Assembly (NCBI GenBank): GCA_964584755.1
Contig: CAZPAV010000024.1
Span: 1-41,988, forward strand
DNA length: 41,988 nt
Direction of reading: 5' to 3'
Source of the DNA: CAZPAV01 sp964584755
Lineage (GTDB): Bacteria; Actinomycetota; Acidimicrobiia; Spongiisociales; UBA5794
In this document: positions 1 through 7,872 of the stretch, in pieces
Numbering within the stretch: the first letter of the stretch is position 1
How the letters are laid out: each line of letters starts with the position of its first letter
Position numbers and translations under genes: made by a program
Notes under the pieces: generated by a model
What the model saw: only the letters and a program-made list of their open reading frames with translations
Told to the model about the DNA's origin: nothing
Database searches by the model: none

Positions 1-835
1 CGGCGCCGTGCTCGGCGACGTGGGCCGCGATCTCGGCACCGAGACCTCCGACCTGTACCGCCTCGTGGGCGACGAGCAGCCGTCCGGTCTTCGCCACCGA
101 GCGGAGGACGGCGGCCGCGTCCCAGGGCCACAGGGTGCGCAGGTCGACGACCTCGACGGAGACGTCGTCGAGGGCCGCCGCGGCGCGCAGCGCCTCGTGG
201 ACCGTCGCGGACCAGGAGACGACGGTCACGTCCGTGCCCGGCCGGGCGAGCCGCGCCGAACCGAGGAGCGCCGGCTCCGGTACGGCCGGAACCTCTCCCG
301 AGAGGTCCCACAGGTCCTTGTGCTCCATGAAGACGACCGGGTCGTCACAGCGGATGGCGGCGTCGAGGAGGGCCCGGACGTCGGCGGGGGTGGCCGGGGC
401 GACGACGACGAGACCGGGGACGTGGACGTACCACGCCTCGAGCGATTGGGAGTGCTGCGCCGCCGAGGAGCGCCACATGCCCACCGGCTCGCGGACCACG
501 AGGGGGACCCTGCCCTGGCCGCCGAACATGTAGCGAATCTTGGCCGCCTGGTTCACGAGCTCGTCCACGGCGCACAGGGCGAAGTCGGAGAATCGCATCT
601 CCACCACGGGCCGGGTGCCGAGGAGCGCGGCGCCGACGGCGGCACCGAGGATCCCACCTTCGGAGATGGGGGTGTCGACGACCCGCTCCGGGCCGAACTC
701 CTCGACGAGGCCCCGGTACTGGCCGAACACGCCGCCACGCCCCAGGTCCTCCCCGAGCAGCCAGACACGGTCGTCCCGGCGCATCGCCTCCGCCAGGGCG
801 AGGCGGGAGGCCTCCCGGCAGGTGAGCGCCGTCAT
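1..835 (-). CDS. 2-oxoacid dehydrogenase E1 component, beta subunit (partial, 3' end off the window)
   Basis: This is the beta half of a thiamine-diphosphate E1 enzyme of the pyruvate, acetoin or branched-chain 2-oxoacid dehydrogenase type, which pairs with the alpha subunit in an alpha2beta2 enzyme. The minus-strand frame stays open from the ATG at 835 to the window edge (278 codons). Family landmarks are MTALTCREASRLALAEAM at the N-terminus, the stretch around LLGEDLGRGGVFGQY, RVVDTPISEGGILGAAVG, and further on VEVVDLRTLWPWD. The last is the typical start of the C-terminal transketolase domain. The start codon overlaps the alpha-subunit stop (ATGA), so the two are translationally coupled. 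The last third of the usual roughly 325 residues is missing only because the window ends. The E1 sequence does not fix the substrate; an E2 gene next door would help. Confidence 0.93.
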   Translation of the reverse strand, partial: MTALTCREASRLALAEAMRRDDRVWLLGEDLGRGGVFGQYRGLVEEFGPERVVDTPISEGGILGAAVGAALLGTRPVVEMRFSDFALCAVDELVNQAAKIRYMFGGQGRVPLVVREPVGMWRSSAAQHSQSLEAWYVHVPGLVVVAPATPADVRALLDAAIRCDDPVVFMEHKDLWDLSGEVPAVPEPALLGSARLARPGTDVTVVSWSATVHEALRAAAALDDVSVEVVDLRTLWPWDAAAVLRSVAKTGRLLVAHEAVQVGGLGAEIAAHVAEHGA

Positions 836-1818
836 CGGTCCACCTCGCGGGGGGCGCCGACGTCCTGGACGTCCCGCCAGGCGAGCGACGGTTCGGGAGG
901 AGGCGCGGCCAGCGCCGCGGCGAGGACGGTACGCATCTCGGCCGTGGCGGCCGAGCGGATGCGCTCGGTCTCCGACTCGGGTACGCCCAGGGCGTGGAGG
1001 GCCCGCGCGTTGCGGCCGATCGGGTCGCCGCGCCGGCCGGCGGCGACCTCCTCCTCGTCCCGATAGGCGCCAGTGTCCACCGCGGTGTGGCCGGCGAGGC
1101 GGTAGGTGAGCGCGTGGAGGAGGAAGGGTCCTCGGCCCGCCCGCACCGAGGCGAGCAGGTCCGCCGCGGCCTCCTCCACGGCGAGGACGTCGTTTCCGTC
1201 CACCGTCGTCGCCGGGATCCCGATGCTCTCCGCCCGTGCCCCGACCCCGGGTCCGCCGGTCGTGGCGCGGGTGGGGGTCGTCGCCGCGTAGGCGTTGTCC
1301 TCGCAGACGAAGAGGACGGGCAGGTCGTAGACGCGAGCCCAGTTGAGCCCCTCGAGGAACGGACCCCGGTTGACCGCGCCGTCCCCGAAGATGCAGACGA
1401 CGACCCGCGCCTCGCCTTGGAGGCGGACGGCGTGGGCGGCCCCGGCCGCGATGGTGATGTTGTCGCCGACCACGCCGTTCGCTCCGAACATGCCCACCCC
1501 GAAGTCGGCGATGTGCATCGAACCACCCTTGCCGGAGCACACGCCGCCGCGGCGTCCCAGCAGCTCCCGCATCATCGCGGCCGGCGCCGCACCCTTGGCG
1601 ATGGCGTGCCCGTGACCGCGGTGTGTGGAGAAGAGGACGTCGTCGGGGCGGAGTTGCGTGCAGATCCCCGCGGCGACGGCTTCCTGGCCGATCGAGGGAT
1701 GGACCGGACCGGGGACGAGACCGTCACGGGCCGCGGCGGCGGCGGCCTCCTCGAAGGCGCGGATGCGGCACATGGTGACGTGGTGGTGCCGGCGCCGTTC
1801 CACGACCTCGGTCGTCAT
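832..1818 (-). CDS. 2-oxoacid dehydrogenase E1 component, alpha subunit
   Basis: A 328-residue thiamine-diphosphate-binding alpha subunit that decarboxylates a 2-oxoacid and passes the acyl group to lipoyl-E2. The TPP fold shows the GDG motif at residues 145-147 followed by EDNAYA at 173-178, the classic GDG-x~25-N metal/diphosphate motif. STHRGHGH (64-71) and GKGGSMH (96-102) are typical of pyruvate and acetoin dehydrogenase alpha chains. I start at the ATG at 1818, preceded by a purine-rich GGAGGCGA; the longer open frame upstream crosses into the divergent gene and is not credible. It is the first gene of an operon with the beta subunit (ATGA overlap). Pyruvate, acetoin and branched-chain 2-oxoacids all remain possible as substrate. 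Confidence 0.93.
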   Translation of the reverse strand: MTTEVVERRRHHHVTMCRIRAFEEAAAAAARDGLVPGPVHPSIGQEAVAAGICTQLRPDDVLFSTHRGHGHAIAKGAAPAAMMRELLGRRGGVCSGKGGSMHIADFGVGMFGANGVVGDNITIAAGAAHAVRLQGEARVVVCIFGDGAVNRGPFLEGLNWARVYDLPVLFVCEDNAYAATTPTRATTGGPGVGARAESIGIPATTVDGNDVLAVEEAAADLLASVRAGRGPFLLHALTYRLAGHTAVDTGAYRDEEEVAAGRRGDPIGRNARALHALGVPESETERIRSAATAEMRTVLAAALAAPPPEPSLAWRDVQDVGAPREVDR

Positions 1819-1866
1819 CGTCCGTGTCGCCTCCGGTGGCGGCACGGGCCCCCACTCGGGCGACCC

Positions 1867-1874
1867 ACTATCGT
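1867..1874. promoter_or_regulatory. Divergent promoter region between the E1 operon and the duplicated-domain gene
   Basis: The plus strand reads TATCGT at 1869-1874, ten bases before the GTG start at 1885, which would give a leaderless transcript. The minus strand reads GATAGT across the same bases and could serve the E1 operon, which has a longer leader with a Shine-Dalgarno. I see no convincing -35 box. Confidence 0.4.
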
Positions 1875-1884
1875 TCCCCTCCGC

Positions 1885-2727
1885 GTGATCTCGCACGACC
1901 CGGCCGGAGGCCGGAGCATCCCGGCACCCGGGATCCGGCTCCTCGACAGCGTAACCGAACTCGACCCGGAGGAGCCGGTCGGTGTCGTCGTCTCCGGCTC
2001 CCACGGGGGCGTGTACGCCGCGGCGCTCGCCGCCTCGTCGCGGGCTCGTGCCGTCGTCCTCTCCGACGCCGGCGTCGGGAAGGACGGCGCCGGCGTCGCC
2101 GGACTGGCGTACTGCGCGGCCCGGGGCATGCCTGCGGCGACGGTCTCCCACGCGACCGCCCGGATCGGAGACGCCCGTGACGCCTGGGAGCGCGGCATCG
2201 TCAGTCGGGTCAACGTCCCCGCGTCCCGTCTCGGATGCGCCCCCGGGCTGCCCTGCGCCACGGTGGCACGGCGCCTCACCGCGGCACCGGAGCGCGCCCC
2301 GGCGGGGCACCGGGAGGAGGAGACACGCCGGATCGTGACCGTGGACACGGCCCGGGTGCTCTGCGTCGACTCCGCGTCGCTGGTACGGCCCGAGGACGCC
2401 GGATGGGTGATCGCCACCGGCTCCCACGGCGGGCTCGTGGGAGGCGACCCGGGGAGGGCGCTCGGCGCCGACGCCGCGCTCGCCCTCTTCAACGACGCCG
2501 GGGTGGGGATCGACGAGGCGGGCATCGGCCGTCTCCCGGTGCTCGACCGCAGGGGCGTCCCGGCGGCGACCGTCGCCGCGAGCAGCGCCCGCATCGGCGA
2601 CGGCATGTCGACGCTCGAGGACGGGATCGTCTCCCACGTCAACGAGGCGGCGGCCCGGCTCGGCGCCGTGCCGGGGATGCCGGCGCGACGTCTCGTGAGG
2701 CTGCTCGCCCGGCCGCGGGGCCGGTGA
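1885..2727 (+). CDS. Unrecognised protein of two tandem copies of one domain
   Basis: A 280-residue protein I cannot name. It is plainly an internal duplication. Residues 36-122 and 178-264 each run GSHGG, then (S/N)DAGVG-x-D-x-AG, then G(M/V)PAATV, then ARIGD, then GIVS-x-VN and LG-x-xPG, offset by about 141 residues. The conserved Asp, His and Gly residues look like a small-molecule or metal site in each half; this is inference. There is no signal peptide or membrane segment, so it is probably cytosolic. The GTG at 1885 is chosen because it follows a -10-like TATCGT and because the frame upstream lies over the E1 genes. It is 59 bases upstream of the formate dehydrogenase operon on the same strand and may be expressed with it. 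I have a vague memory of single-copy GSHGG proteins in proteobacteria but no function for them. Confidence 0.8.
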   Translation: MISHDPAGGRSIPAPGIRLLDSVTELDPEEPVGVVVSGSHGGVYAAALAASSRARAVVLSDAGVGKDGAGVAGLAYCAARGMPAATVSHATARIGDARDAWERGIVSRVNVPASRLGCAPGLPCATVARRLTAAPERAPAGHREEETRRIVTVDTARVLCVDSASLVRPEDAGWVIATGSHGGLVGGDPGRALGADAALALFNDAGVGIDEAGIGRLPVLDRRGVPAATVAASSARIGDGMSTLEDGIVSHVNEAAARLGAVPGMPARRLVRLLARPRGR

Positions 2728-2752
2728 CCCCCGCCTTGCCCGAGGCGACGCG

Positions 2753-2758
2753 TAGAGT
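2753..2758 (+). promoter_or_regulatory. Probable -10 box for the formate dehydrogenase operon
   Basis: TAGAGT lies 28 bases before the ATG of the catalytic subunit, with a strong purine-rich Shine-Dalgarno (GGGAGGGAGGAGG) in between. The spacing allows a short untranslated leader. No good -35 is seen. Confidence 0.4.
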
Positions 2759-2786
2759 GGGCCGACACCGGGAGGGAGGAGGCGAG

Positions 2787-4682
2787 ATGGCGAGGAACGG
2801 CGGTCGACTCACGACACCGCTGGTGCGGGACGGAGGACGTCTGCGCGAGGCGACCTGGGAGGAGGCGCTCGACCGGGCCGCAGGGGCGTTCGCGGCGACG
2901 GTCCGGGACCACGGACCGCGAGCCTTCGGGATGTTCTCCTGCTCCAAGGCCACGAACGAGATGAACTTCATGGCCCAGAAGTTCGCTCGCGTCGTCATCG
3001 GATCGAACAACGTCGACAGCTGCAACCGCACCTGACACGCCCCCAGCGTCGTCGGTCTGGCGACGGTGTTCGGCGCAGGCGGCGGGACGAGCTCCTATCG
3101 GGAGCTCGAGGAGACCGATCTCATCCTCCTGTGGGGGTCGAACGCCCGCGCCGCCCACCCCATCTTCTTCCATCACGTTCTGCGCGGCGTCGACCGCGGC
3201 GCCCGGCTCGTGGTCGTCGACCCCCGACGGACCTCGTCGGCGGCGTGGGCGGACCTCTGGTTGGGGATCGACGTCGGCTCCGACATCGCGCTCGCCAACG
3301 CCGTCGGCAGGGAGCTCATCCACGCCGGGCTCACCGACGATCGGTTCATCGCCAACGCCACCGTGGGGTTCGCCGAGTACGCCGCGGCCGTGGAGCCGTG
3401 CACACCCGAGTGGGCGGAGGGGATCACCGGGGTCCCTGCCGAGGCCATCGTCGAGCTGGCCCACCTCTACGGGACGGCGCGCAGCGCGCAGCTCTGCTGG
3501 ACCTTGGGGATCACGGAGCACCACAACGCCTCCGACAACGTCTTCGCCCTCATCGACCTGGCGCTCCTCACCGGGCACGTGGGACGGTGGGGCTCCGGGC
3601 TGGTTCCGGTGCGGGGCCAGAACAACGTCCAGGGTGGGGGGGACATGGGGGCGCTGCCGAACAAGCTCCCGGGTTTCGTCGACGTGTCCGACGACACGGC
3701 TCGCTCTCGGTTCGAGACCGCCTGGGGAACCACGCTCCCCGCCGCCCCGGGGTGGCACCTCAGCGCCATGTTCGACGCGATGGAGCGTGGGGAACTGCGG
3801 GTCGTGTACTGCATCGGGGAGAATCCAGCGCGGTCGGAGGCCGACGCCGGGCGGACCCGGAGACTCCTCTCCGGCCTCGACGCGCTCGTCGTTCAGGACG
3901 CCTTCCTCACCGCCACCGCCGAGCTCGCCGACGTCGTGCTCCCGGCGACGGTCGCCTGGGCGGAGGTGGAGGGAACGGTGACGTCGTCGGAGCGGCGGGT
4001 CCAGAGGGTTCGCCGGGTCGTGGCGCCGCCGGGGGAGGCTCGCGACGACACGGCGATCATCCTCGCCCTGGCGCGGCGCCTCGGACACGACTGGGGGAAC
4101 CCCACCGCCGAGGAGGTGTGGGACGAGCTGCGGAGTCTCTCCCCGATCCACGCCGGGATGAGCTACGCGCGGCTCGAAGCACGGGGAGGTCTCCAGTGGC
4201 CGTGCCGGGACGAGGAGGATCCGGGAACTCCGTTCCTCCACGGACGGCTGTGGGAGGAGCCCCGCGTCGGGCCTCCGGCGCCGTTCGTCCCCGTCGAGCA
4301 CCGGCCACCTCTCGACGAGCTCACCGAGGAGTACCCGATCCGCCTCACGACGGGACGCCATCTCGACGGGTACAACACGGGGGTCCAGTCGGGCCGCCTC
4401 CGGTCGCCCCGCCGGACGGGCGGCGCGATCGAGCTGTCGCCGGCGGACGCGGCGGACCTCGGGGTGGTGGACGGGGAGCGGGTACGGGTCGTCTCGCGGC
4501 GGGGAGCCGTGGAGGCCCCGGTGCGGGTGGTGCGGTCCCTTCGCCCCGGCCTCGCGTTCATGGCCTTCCACTACCCCGACGAGGTGGACACCAACCGTCT
4601 CACTCTCGATACCTGGGACCCCCGCTCGGGCACCTCCGAGTTCAAGGCGGTGGCGATCCGGATCGAGCGGGAGGGACCCTGA
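2787..4682 (+). CDS. fdhA: Selenocysteine-containing formate dehydrogenase catalytic subunit lacking its N-terminal [4Fe-4S] domain
   Basis: This is the molybdenum- or tungsten-bis-MGD subunit that interconverts formate and CO2. The frame is open from the ATG at 2787 to the TGA at 4680-4682, except for a TGA at 3033-3035 (codon 83). That codon sits in NVDSCNRT-U-HAPSVVGL, matching the active-site motif of FDHs where E. coli FdhF has Sec140-His141. I therefore read it as selenocysteine: U83, H84, 631 residues in all. The catalytic Arg lies in RGQNNVQGGGDMGALPN (R276). The molybdopterin-dinucleotide-binding C-terminal domain begins near YPIRLTTGRHLDGYNTG. The oddity is the N-terminus: it starts at RLTTPLVRDGG, where family members normally first carry a C-x2-C-x3-C [4Fe-4S] domain. 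That domain is found at the end of the third gene of the operon. The next start overlaps the stop (TGATG). Confidence 0.93.
3033..3068 (+). promoter_or_regulatory. Selenocysteine UGA codon and bacterial SECIS hairpin
   Basis: The UGA at 3033-3035 is followed by exactly 18 bases and then GGUCU (3054-3058) as the loop of a hairpin. Pairs run C3047-G3065 up to C3053-G3059 (seven pairs, one G-U), then a G-G mismatch, then A3045-U3067 and C3044-G3068. As I recall the E. coli fdhF SECIS, it has the same UGACACG start, an 18-base spacing and an apical GGUCU that SelB contacts. The hairpin lies inside the coding sequence, as is usual in bacteria. Confidence 0.85.
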
Positions 4683-6397
4683 TGGACCTGCGCCCCCTCG
4701 CCGCCGGACCCGACTCCCTGGAGCGAGCCGCGGTCGACGCCGTCCTCGGTCCCATGGCCGCGGCGGGGGAGGTGGGCGGAGACGGCCGCGTCGCCCGCGC
4801 CGGGCGCGGCGCCCGGTCCCGCCGGCATCTGCTGCTCCCCGCCTTGTGGGCGGTGCAGGACGCGGTGGGGTGCGTCCCCCCGGGCGCCCTCGGGTACGTC
4901 GCCGAGCGTCTCGCCATCTCCCCGGCCGAGGTCCACGGCGTCGCCTCCTTCTACGACCTCCTCGTCCTCGGCGACGGTCCGCCCGGGGCCGTCCGGGTGT
5001 GCGACGACGTCGCGTGTCGCGCGGCCCTCGGGGGCGACCCGGCCGCGGCCTGGGAAGGCGCCGCCGTGGCGTGGGAGCGCTCCGGGTGTCTGGGACGGTG
5101 CGACCGGGCGCCGGCGGTGCTCGTGCAGCGCGCCGGCTCGGGACGTCACGAGCTCGTGGCATCCGACGCCACCCCCGGGACCGCCGCCGGCGACCTGTGG
5201 CCTGCACCTCCGGCCACGGTGACCGCATCGCTCGCCGAGCCACTGCTCCTGCGCCGCGTCGGGCGGGTCGATCCCACCGACCTCGACGCCTACCGCGCCG
5301 CGGGTGGGTACGAGGCGCTGCGACGCGCCATCGCGACGGGGAGGGACGGGGTGCTCGCCGCCGTCGAGGCCTCCGGCCTGCGAGGTCGCGGAGGTGCCGG
5401 GTTCCCCACCGGGACGAAGTGGCGGGCGGTGGCACGAGCCGCACGTCCCGCGTACGTCGTCGGCAACGCCGACGAGTCCGAGCCGGGCACCTTCAAGGAC
5501 CGGGTCCTCCTCGAGGAGGACCCCTTCGCGGTGGTGGAGGGGCTCACCCTCGCCGGGTTCGCCACGGGCGCCGAGCGCGGATTCCTCTACCTGCGGGGTG
5601 AGTACCCCCTCGCGGAGGAGCGAGCGGCCAGCGCGATCGCCGCCGCCCGCGCCGCCGGGCTCCTCGGGGCGGACGTCATGGGAGCCGGTTTCCGCTTCGA
5701 CGTGGAGGTGCGGCGCGGCGCGGGCGCCTACGTCTGCGGGGAGGAGACGGCGCTGCTCGAGTCCATCGAGGGCCGGCGGGGGGAGCCCCGTCCCCGACCG
5801 CCGTACCCCACCCAGGTGGGCCTCTTCGGCCGGCCCACCGCGGTGAACAACGTCGAGACCCTGGCGGCTGCGGTCGCCGTGGTGGCCGGGCGTCCCGAGG
5901 CGGCCGCGGCCAAGCTCTTCCCCTGCTCGGGCGCCGTGGCGCGTCCGGGCGTGTACGAGGCGCCTTTCGGCGTGACCATCCGGGAGATCCTCGACGCCGC
6001 CGGGGGAGGGGCGCCCACGGCGGTGCTCCTCGGCGGTGCCGCCGGGCGGTTCGTCGCCGACCTCGACGTGGCCCTCCACCCCGCCTCCGACCCACCGCTC
6101 GGCTCGGGTGCCCTCGTCGCCTTCGACGATCGGATCGCGCTCGACGACGTGGTCCTCCGCATCGCGGCGTTCTTCCGACACGAGTCGTGCGGTCGGTGCG
6201 TCCCGTGTCGGATCGGCACCGTTCGCCAGGAGGAGTCCCTGCGGCGTCACCTCTCCGGAGCGGAGGGGCCGGACCGGCTCGGCGACCTCGCCGCGGTGCT
6301 ACGGGACGCCTCCCTCTGCGGTCTCGGACAGAGCGCCGCCACGGCCATCGGCTCCGCGCTCGCCCTCGGTCTCGTGGGGGGAGAACGGCATGGTTGA
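4682..6397 (+). CDS. Formate dehydrogenase NAD-reducing subunit, NuoE-NuoF fusion
   Basis: A 571-residue fusion of the two diaphorase subunits that pass formate electrons to NAD(P). The NuoE-like part (about 45-150) has the [2Fe-2S] thioredoxin-like ligands C107, C112, C136 and C140. The NuoF-like part (about 190-571) has the NADH/FMN-binding GLRGRGGAGFPTG (232-244) and NADESEPGTFKDR (262-274). Its [4Fe-4S] ligands are ESCGRCVPC (C503, C506, C509) plus C546 in SLCGLG. Start and stop overlap both neighbours (TGATG at 4680-4684, ATG of the next gene at 6390), so the three genes form one translational unit. Fused NuoEF chains occur in several soluble FDH and hydrogenase complexes. NAD rather than ferredoxin as acceptor is inferred from the FMN/NADH motifs. 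Confidence 0.93.
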   Translation: MDLRPLAAGPDSLERAAVDAVLGPMAAAGEVGGDGRVARAGRGARSRRHLLLPALWAVQDAVGCVPPGALGYVAERLAISPAEVHGVASFYDLLVLGDGPPGAVRVCDDVACRAALGGDPAAAWEGAAVAWERSGCLGRCDRAPAVLVQRAGSGRHELVASDATPGTAAGDLWPAPPATVTASLAEPLLLRRVGRVDPTDLDAYRAAGGYEALRRAIATGRDGVLAAVEASGLRGRGGAGFPTGTKWRAVARAARPAYVVGNADESEPGTFKDRVLLEEDPFAVVEGLTLAGFATGAERGFLYLRGEYPLAEERAASAIAAARAAGLLGADVMGAGFRFDVEVRRGAGAYVCGEETALLESIEGRRGEPRPRPPYPTQVGLFGRPTAVNNVETLAAAVAVVAGRPEAAAAKLFPCSGAVARPGVYEAPFGVTIREILDAAGGGAPTAVLLGGAAGRFVADLDVALHPASDPPLGSGALVAFDDRIALDDVVLRIAAFFRHESCGRCVPCRIGTVRQEESLRRHLSGAEGPDRLGDLAAVLRDASLCGLGQSAATAIGSALALGLVGGERHG

Positions 6398-7211
6398 GTC
6401 GGTGGCGCTCCTCGTCGACGGTCGACGCGTCGTCGTGCCGGAGTCCACCAGCGTCCTCGGCGCCTGCCACCGGGCGGGGGTCGATGTTCCGACCCTCTGT
6501 CACCTCGAGACCCTGACGCCGGCGGCCGCGTGCCGGCTCTGCGTCGTCGAGGTGGAGGGCAGTCGCGCCCTGGTCGCGGCGTGCGCACGGCGGGTGGAGG
6601 AGGGGATGGTCGTCACCACCGTCTCGGAGCGGGTGGCCCGGGCGCGCCGCATGGTGCTCGAGCTCCTCGCCGCCACCGTGGACCTCACCTCGGCCCCCGA
6701 CCTCGTCGCCCTCGGTGCCGCCGTGGGGACGGAGCCGGGGCGCCACGCCGGCGGGGTTCCCGTCCCTCCGGAGATCGACAACGAGCTCTACGTGCGAGAT
6801 CTCGCCAAGTGCGTGCTCTGCTACCGCTGTGTCGCGGCCTGTGGCGACGATGCCCAACACACCTACGCCATCGCCGTCGTCGGCCGGGGAGATGGCGCCC
6901 GGATCGGCACCGAGTTCGACGTGCCCCTCCCCGACTCCGCCTGCGTGTTCTGCGGGAACTGTGTCGCGGTGTGTCCCACGGGTGCGCTCGTGGTGAAGAC
7001 CGAGTTCGATCTTCGTCGATCCGGGAGCTGGGATCCGGCGGCGCAGACCGTCGTTCGCACCGTGTGCGGGTACTGCGGCGTCGGATGCAACCTCGACGTG
7101 CGTCTCCAGGGAGAGCGCATCGTCGAGGTCACCTCGCCGCTCGACCACGACGTGACGCGGGGGAGCCTCTGCGTCAAGGGGCGCTTCGGCTGGACGCACC
7201 TCGATGCGTGA
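6390..7211 (+). CDS. Formate dehydrogenase iron-sulfur subunit carrying the [4Fe-4S] domain displaced from the catalytic subunit
   Basis: A 273-residue electron-transfer protein with four cluster sites visible in order. A [2Fe-2S] domain has C37, C48, C51 and C65. Two ferredoxin-type [4Fe-4S] sites have C141/C144/C147/C151 and C185/C188/C191/C195. At the C-terminus C226-x2-C229-x3-C233 and C261 in GSLCVKGRFGW form the cluster domain that normally opens the catalytic FDH chain. The protein ends at GWTHLDA, exactly where the upstream catalytic subunit begins (RLTTPLVRDGG). The His-Cys cluster of NuoG, expected between the first and second sites, is absent; the stretch 90-130 has no Cys. The ATG at 6390 overlaps the end of the NuoEF gene by eight bases. 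Together the two genes equal one FdsA/NuoG-like chain cut in two. Confidence 0.92.
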   Translation: MVESVALLVDGRRVVVPESTSVLGACHRAGVDVPTLCHLETLTPAAACRLCVVEVEGSRALVAACARRVEEGMVVTTVSERVARARRMVLELLAATVDLTSAPDLVALGAAVGTEPGRHAGGVPVPPEIDNELYVRDLAKCVLCYRCVAACGDDAQHTYAIAVVGRGDGARIGTEFDVPLPDSACVFCGNCVAVCPTGALVVKTEFDLRRSGSWDPAAQTVVRTVCGYCGVGCNLDVRLQGERIVEVTSPLDHDVTRGSLCVKGRFGWTHLDA

Positions 7212-7241
7212 GGGGACTCGGGGGTCGCGGCCGTGCCCCGC

Positions 7242-7751
7242 TCAGACGCCGAGCCGCCGGTAGGCGGCCGCGAAGCGCTGGTACTGCGCCACGCCCTCCG
7301 CCTGGCGGGCGACCTCGCTCTCCGTCAGCTCCCGTACCGGCCTCGCCGGGATCCCCATGGCGAGGGTCCACGGGGGGATCGCCTTCCCTTCCGGGAGGAG
7401 GGCGCCGGCGGCGAGCCAGGCGCCCTCGCCCAGGACCGCGCCGTTGAGGATCCGGGCGCCGATCCCGACGAGGCAGTGTGCGCCGATCGTTGCTCCGTGG
7501 AGCACCGCGGCGTGACCCACGTGGACCCGATCGCCGATGAGGCAGGGGAACCCGGCGTCGGCGTGGACGACCACCTGGTCCTGGAGGTCGGTCTCCTCGC
7601 CGACGACGATGTCGTCGAGCTCGGCGCGAACGACGACGCCGAACATGAGGACCGCCCGAGCGCGCACCTCCACCCGGCCGAAGAGCCGGGCGGTGGCGGC
7701 GACGTAGGCGGTGGGGTCGATTCGGGGGGTGGCGAGCTCGATCGGTTCCAT
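7242..7751 (-). CDS. Gamma-class carbonic anhydrase / left-handed beta-helix hexapeptide protein
   Basis: A 169-residue protein with hexapeptide repeats of the left-handed beta-helix type. It carries the three zinc histidines of gamma-carbonic anhydrases: H63 (VVVHADAG), H80 (HVGH) and H85 (LHGATIG). The family also includes acetyltransferase-like members, but this His triad spacing supports a carbonic anhydrase (CO2 to bicarbonate). The C-terminal alpha-helix (about 135-169) is normal. I start at the ATG at 7751; an upstream extension has no family similarity. It converges on the FDH operon with 30 bases between stops. Its position between formate dehydrogenase and two bicarbonate-using carboxylases fits a role in CO2/bicarbonate exchange; that link is inference. 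Confidence 0.85.
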   Translation of the reverse strand: MEPIELATPRIDPTAYVAATARLFGRVEVRARAVLMFGVVVRAELDDIVVGEETDLQDQVVVHADAGFPCLIGDRVHVGHAAVLHGATIGAHCLVGIGARILNGAVLGEGAWLAAGALLPEGKAIPPWTLAMGIPARPVRELTESEVARQAEGVAQYQRFAAAYRRLGV

Positions 7752-7872
7752 GGGGCGAGTCTCCACGCGCCGCCTCTGCCCGGCAAATCCGCTGGGCGTG
7801 CCGAACCGGGGAATGTCACCGGGCCCGGTGTGCTTGAACCCGTCGGACGGTCCACGACCCCTGGAGGCCACG

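Noticed and set aside
2787..3066. fdhA as a pseudogene or two genes because of the TGA at 3033
   Set aside because: The TGA falls exactly at the Sec position of the FDH motif and is followed by a SECIS-like hairpin; both flanks are intact and in the same frame.
1815..5444. Very long minus-strand open frame (over 1200 codons)
   Set aside because: It lies antisense to the FDH genes and is Arg/Pro-rich without any domain; a by-product of high G+C third positions. The same applies to other long frames antisense to or shifted from real genes, such as 23305-26967 and 14764 upstream of 16519.
7212..7241. Intrinsic terminator between the FDH operon and the carbonic anhydrase gene
   Set aside because: Only a short GGGG/CCCC pairing with no U tract.
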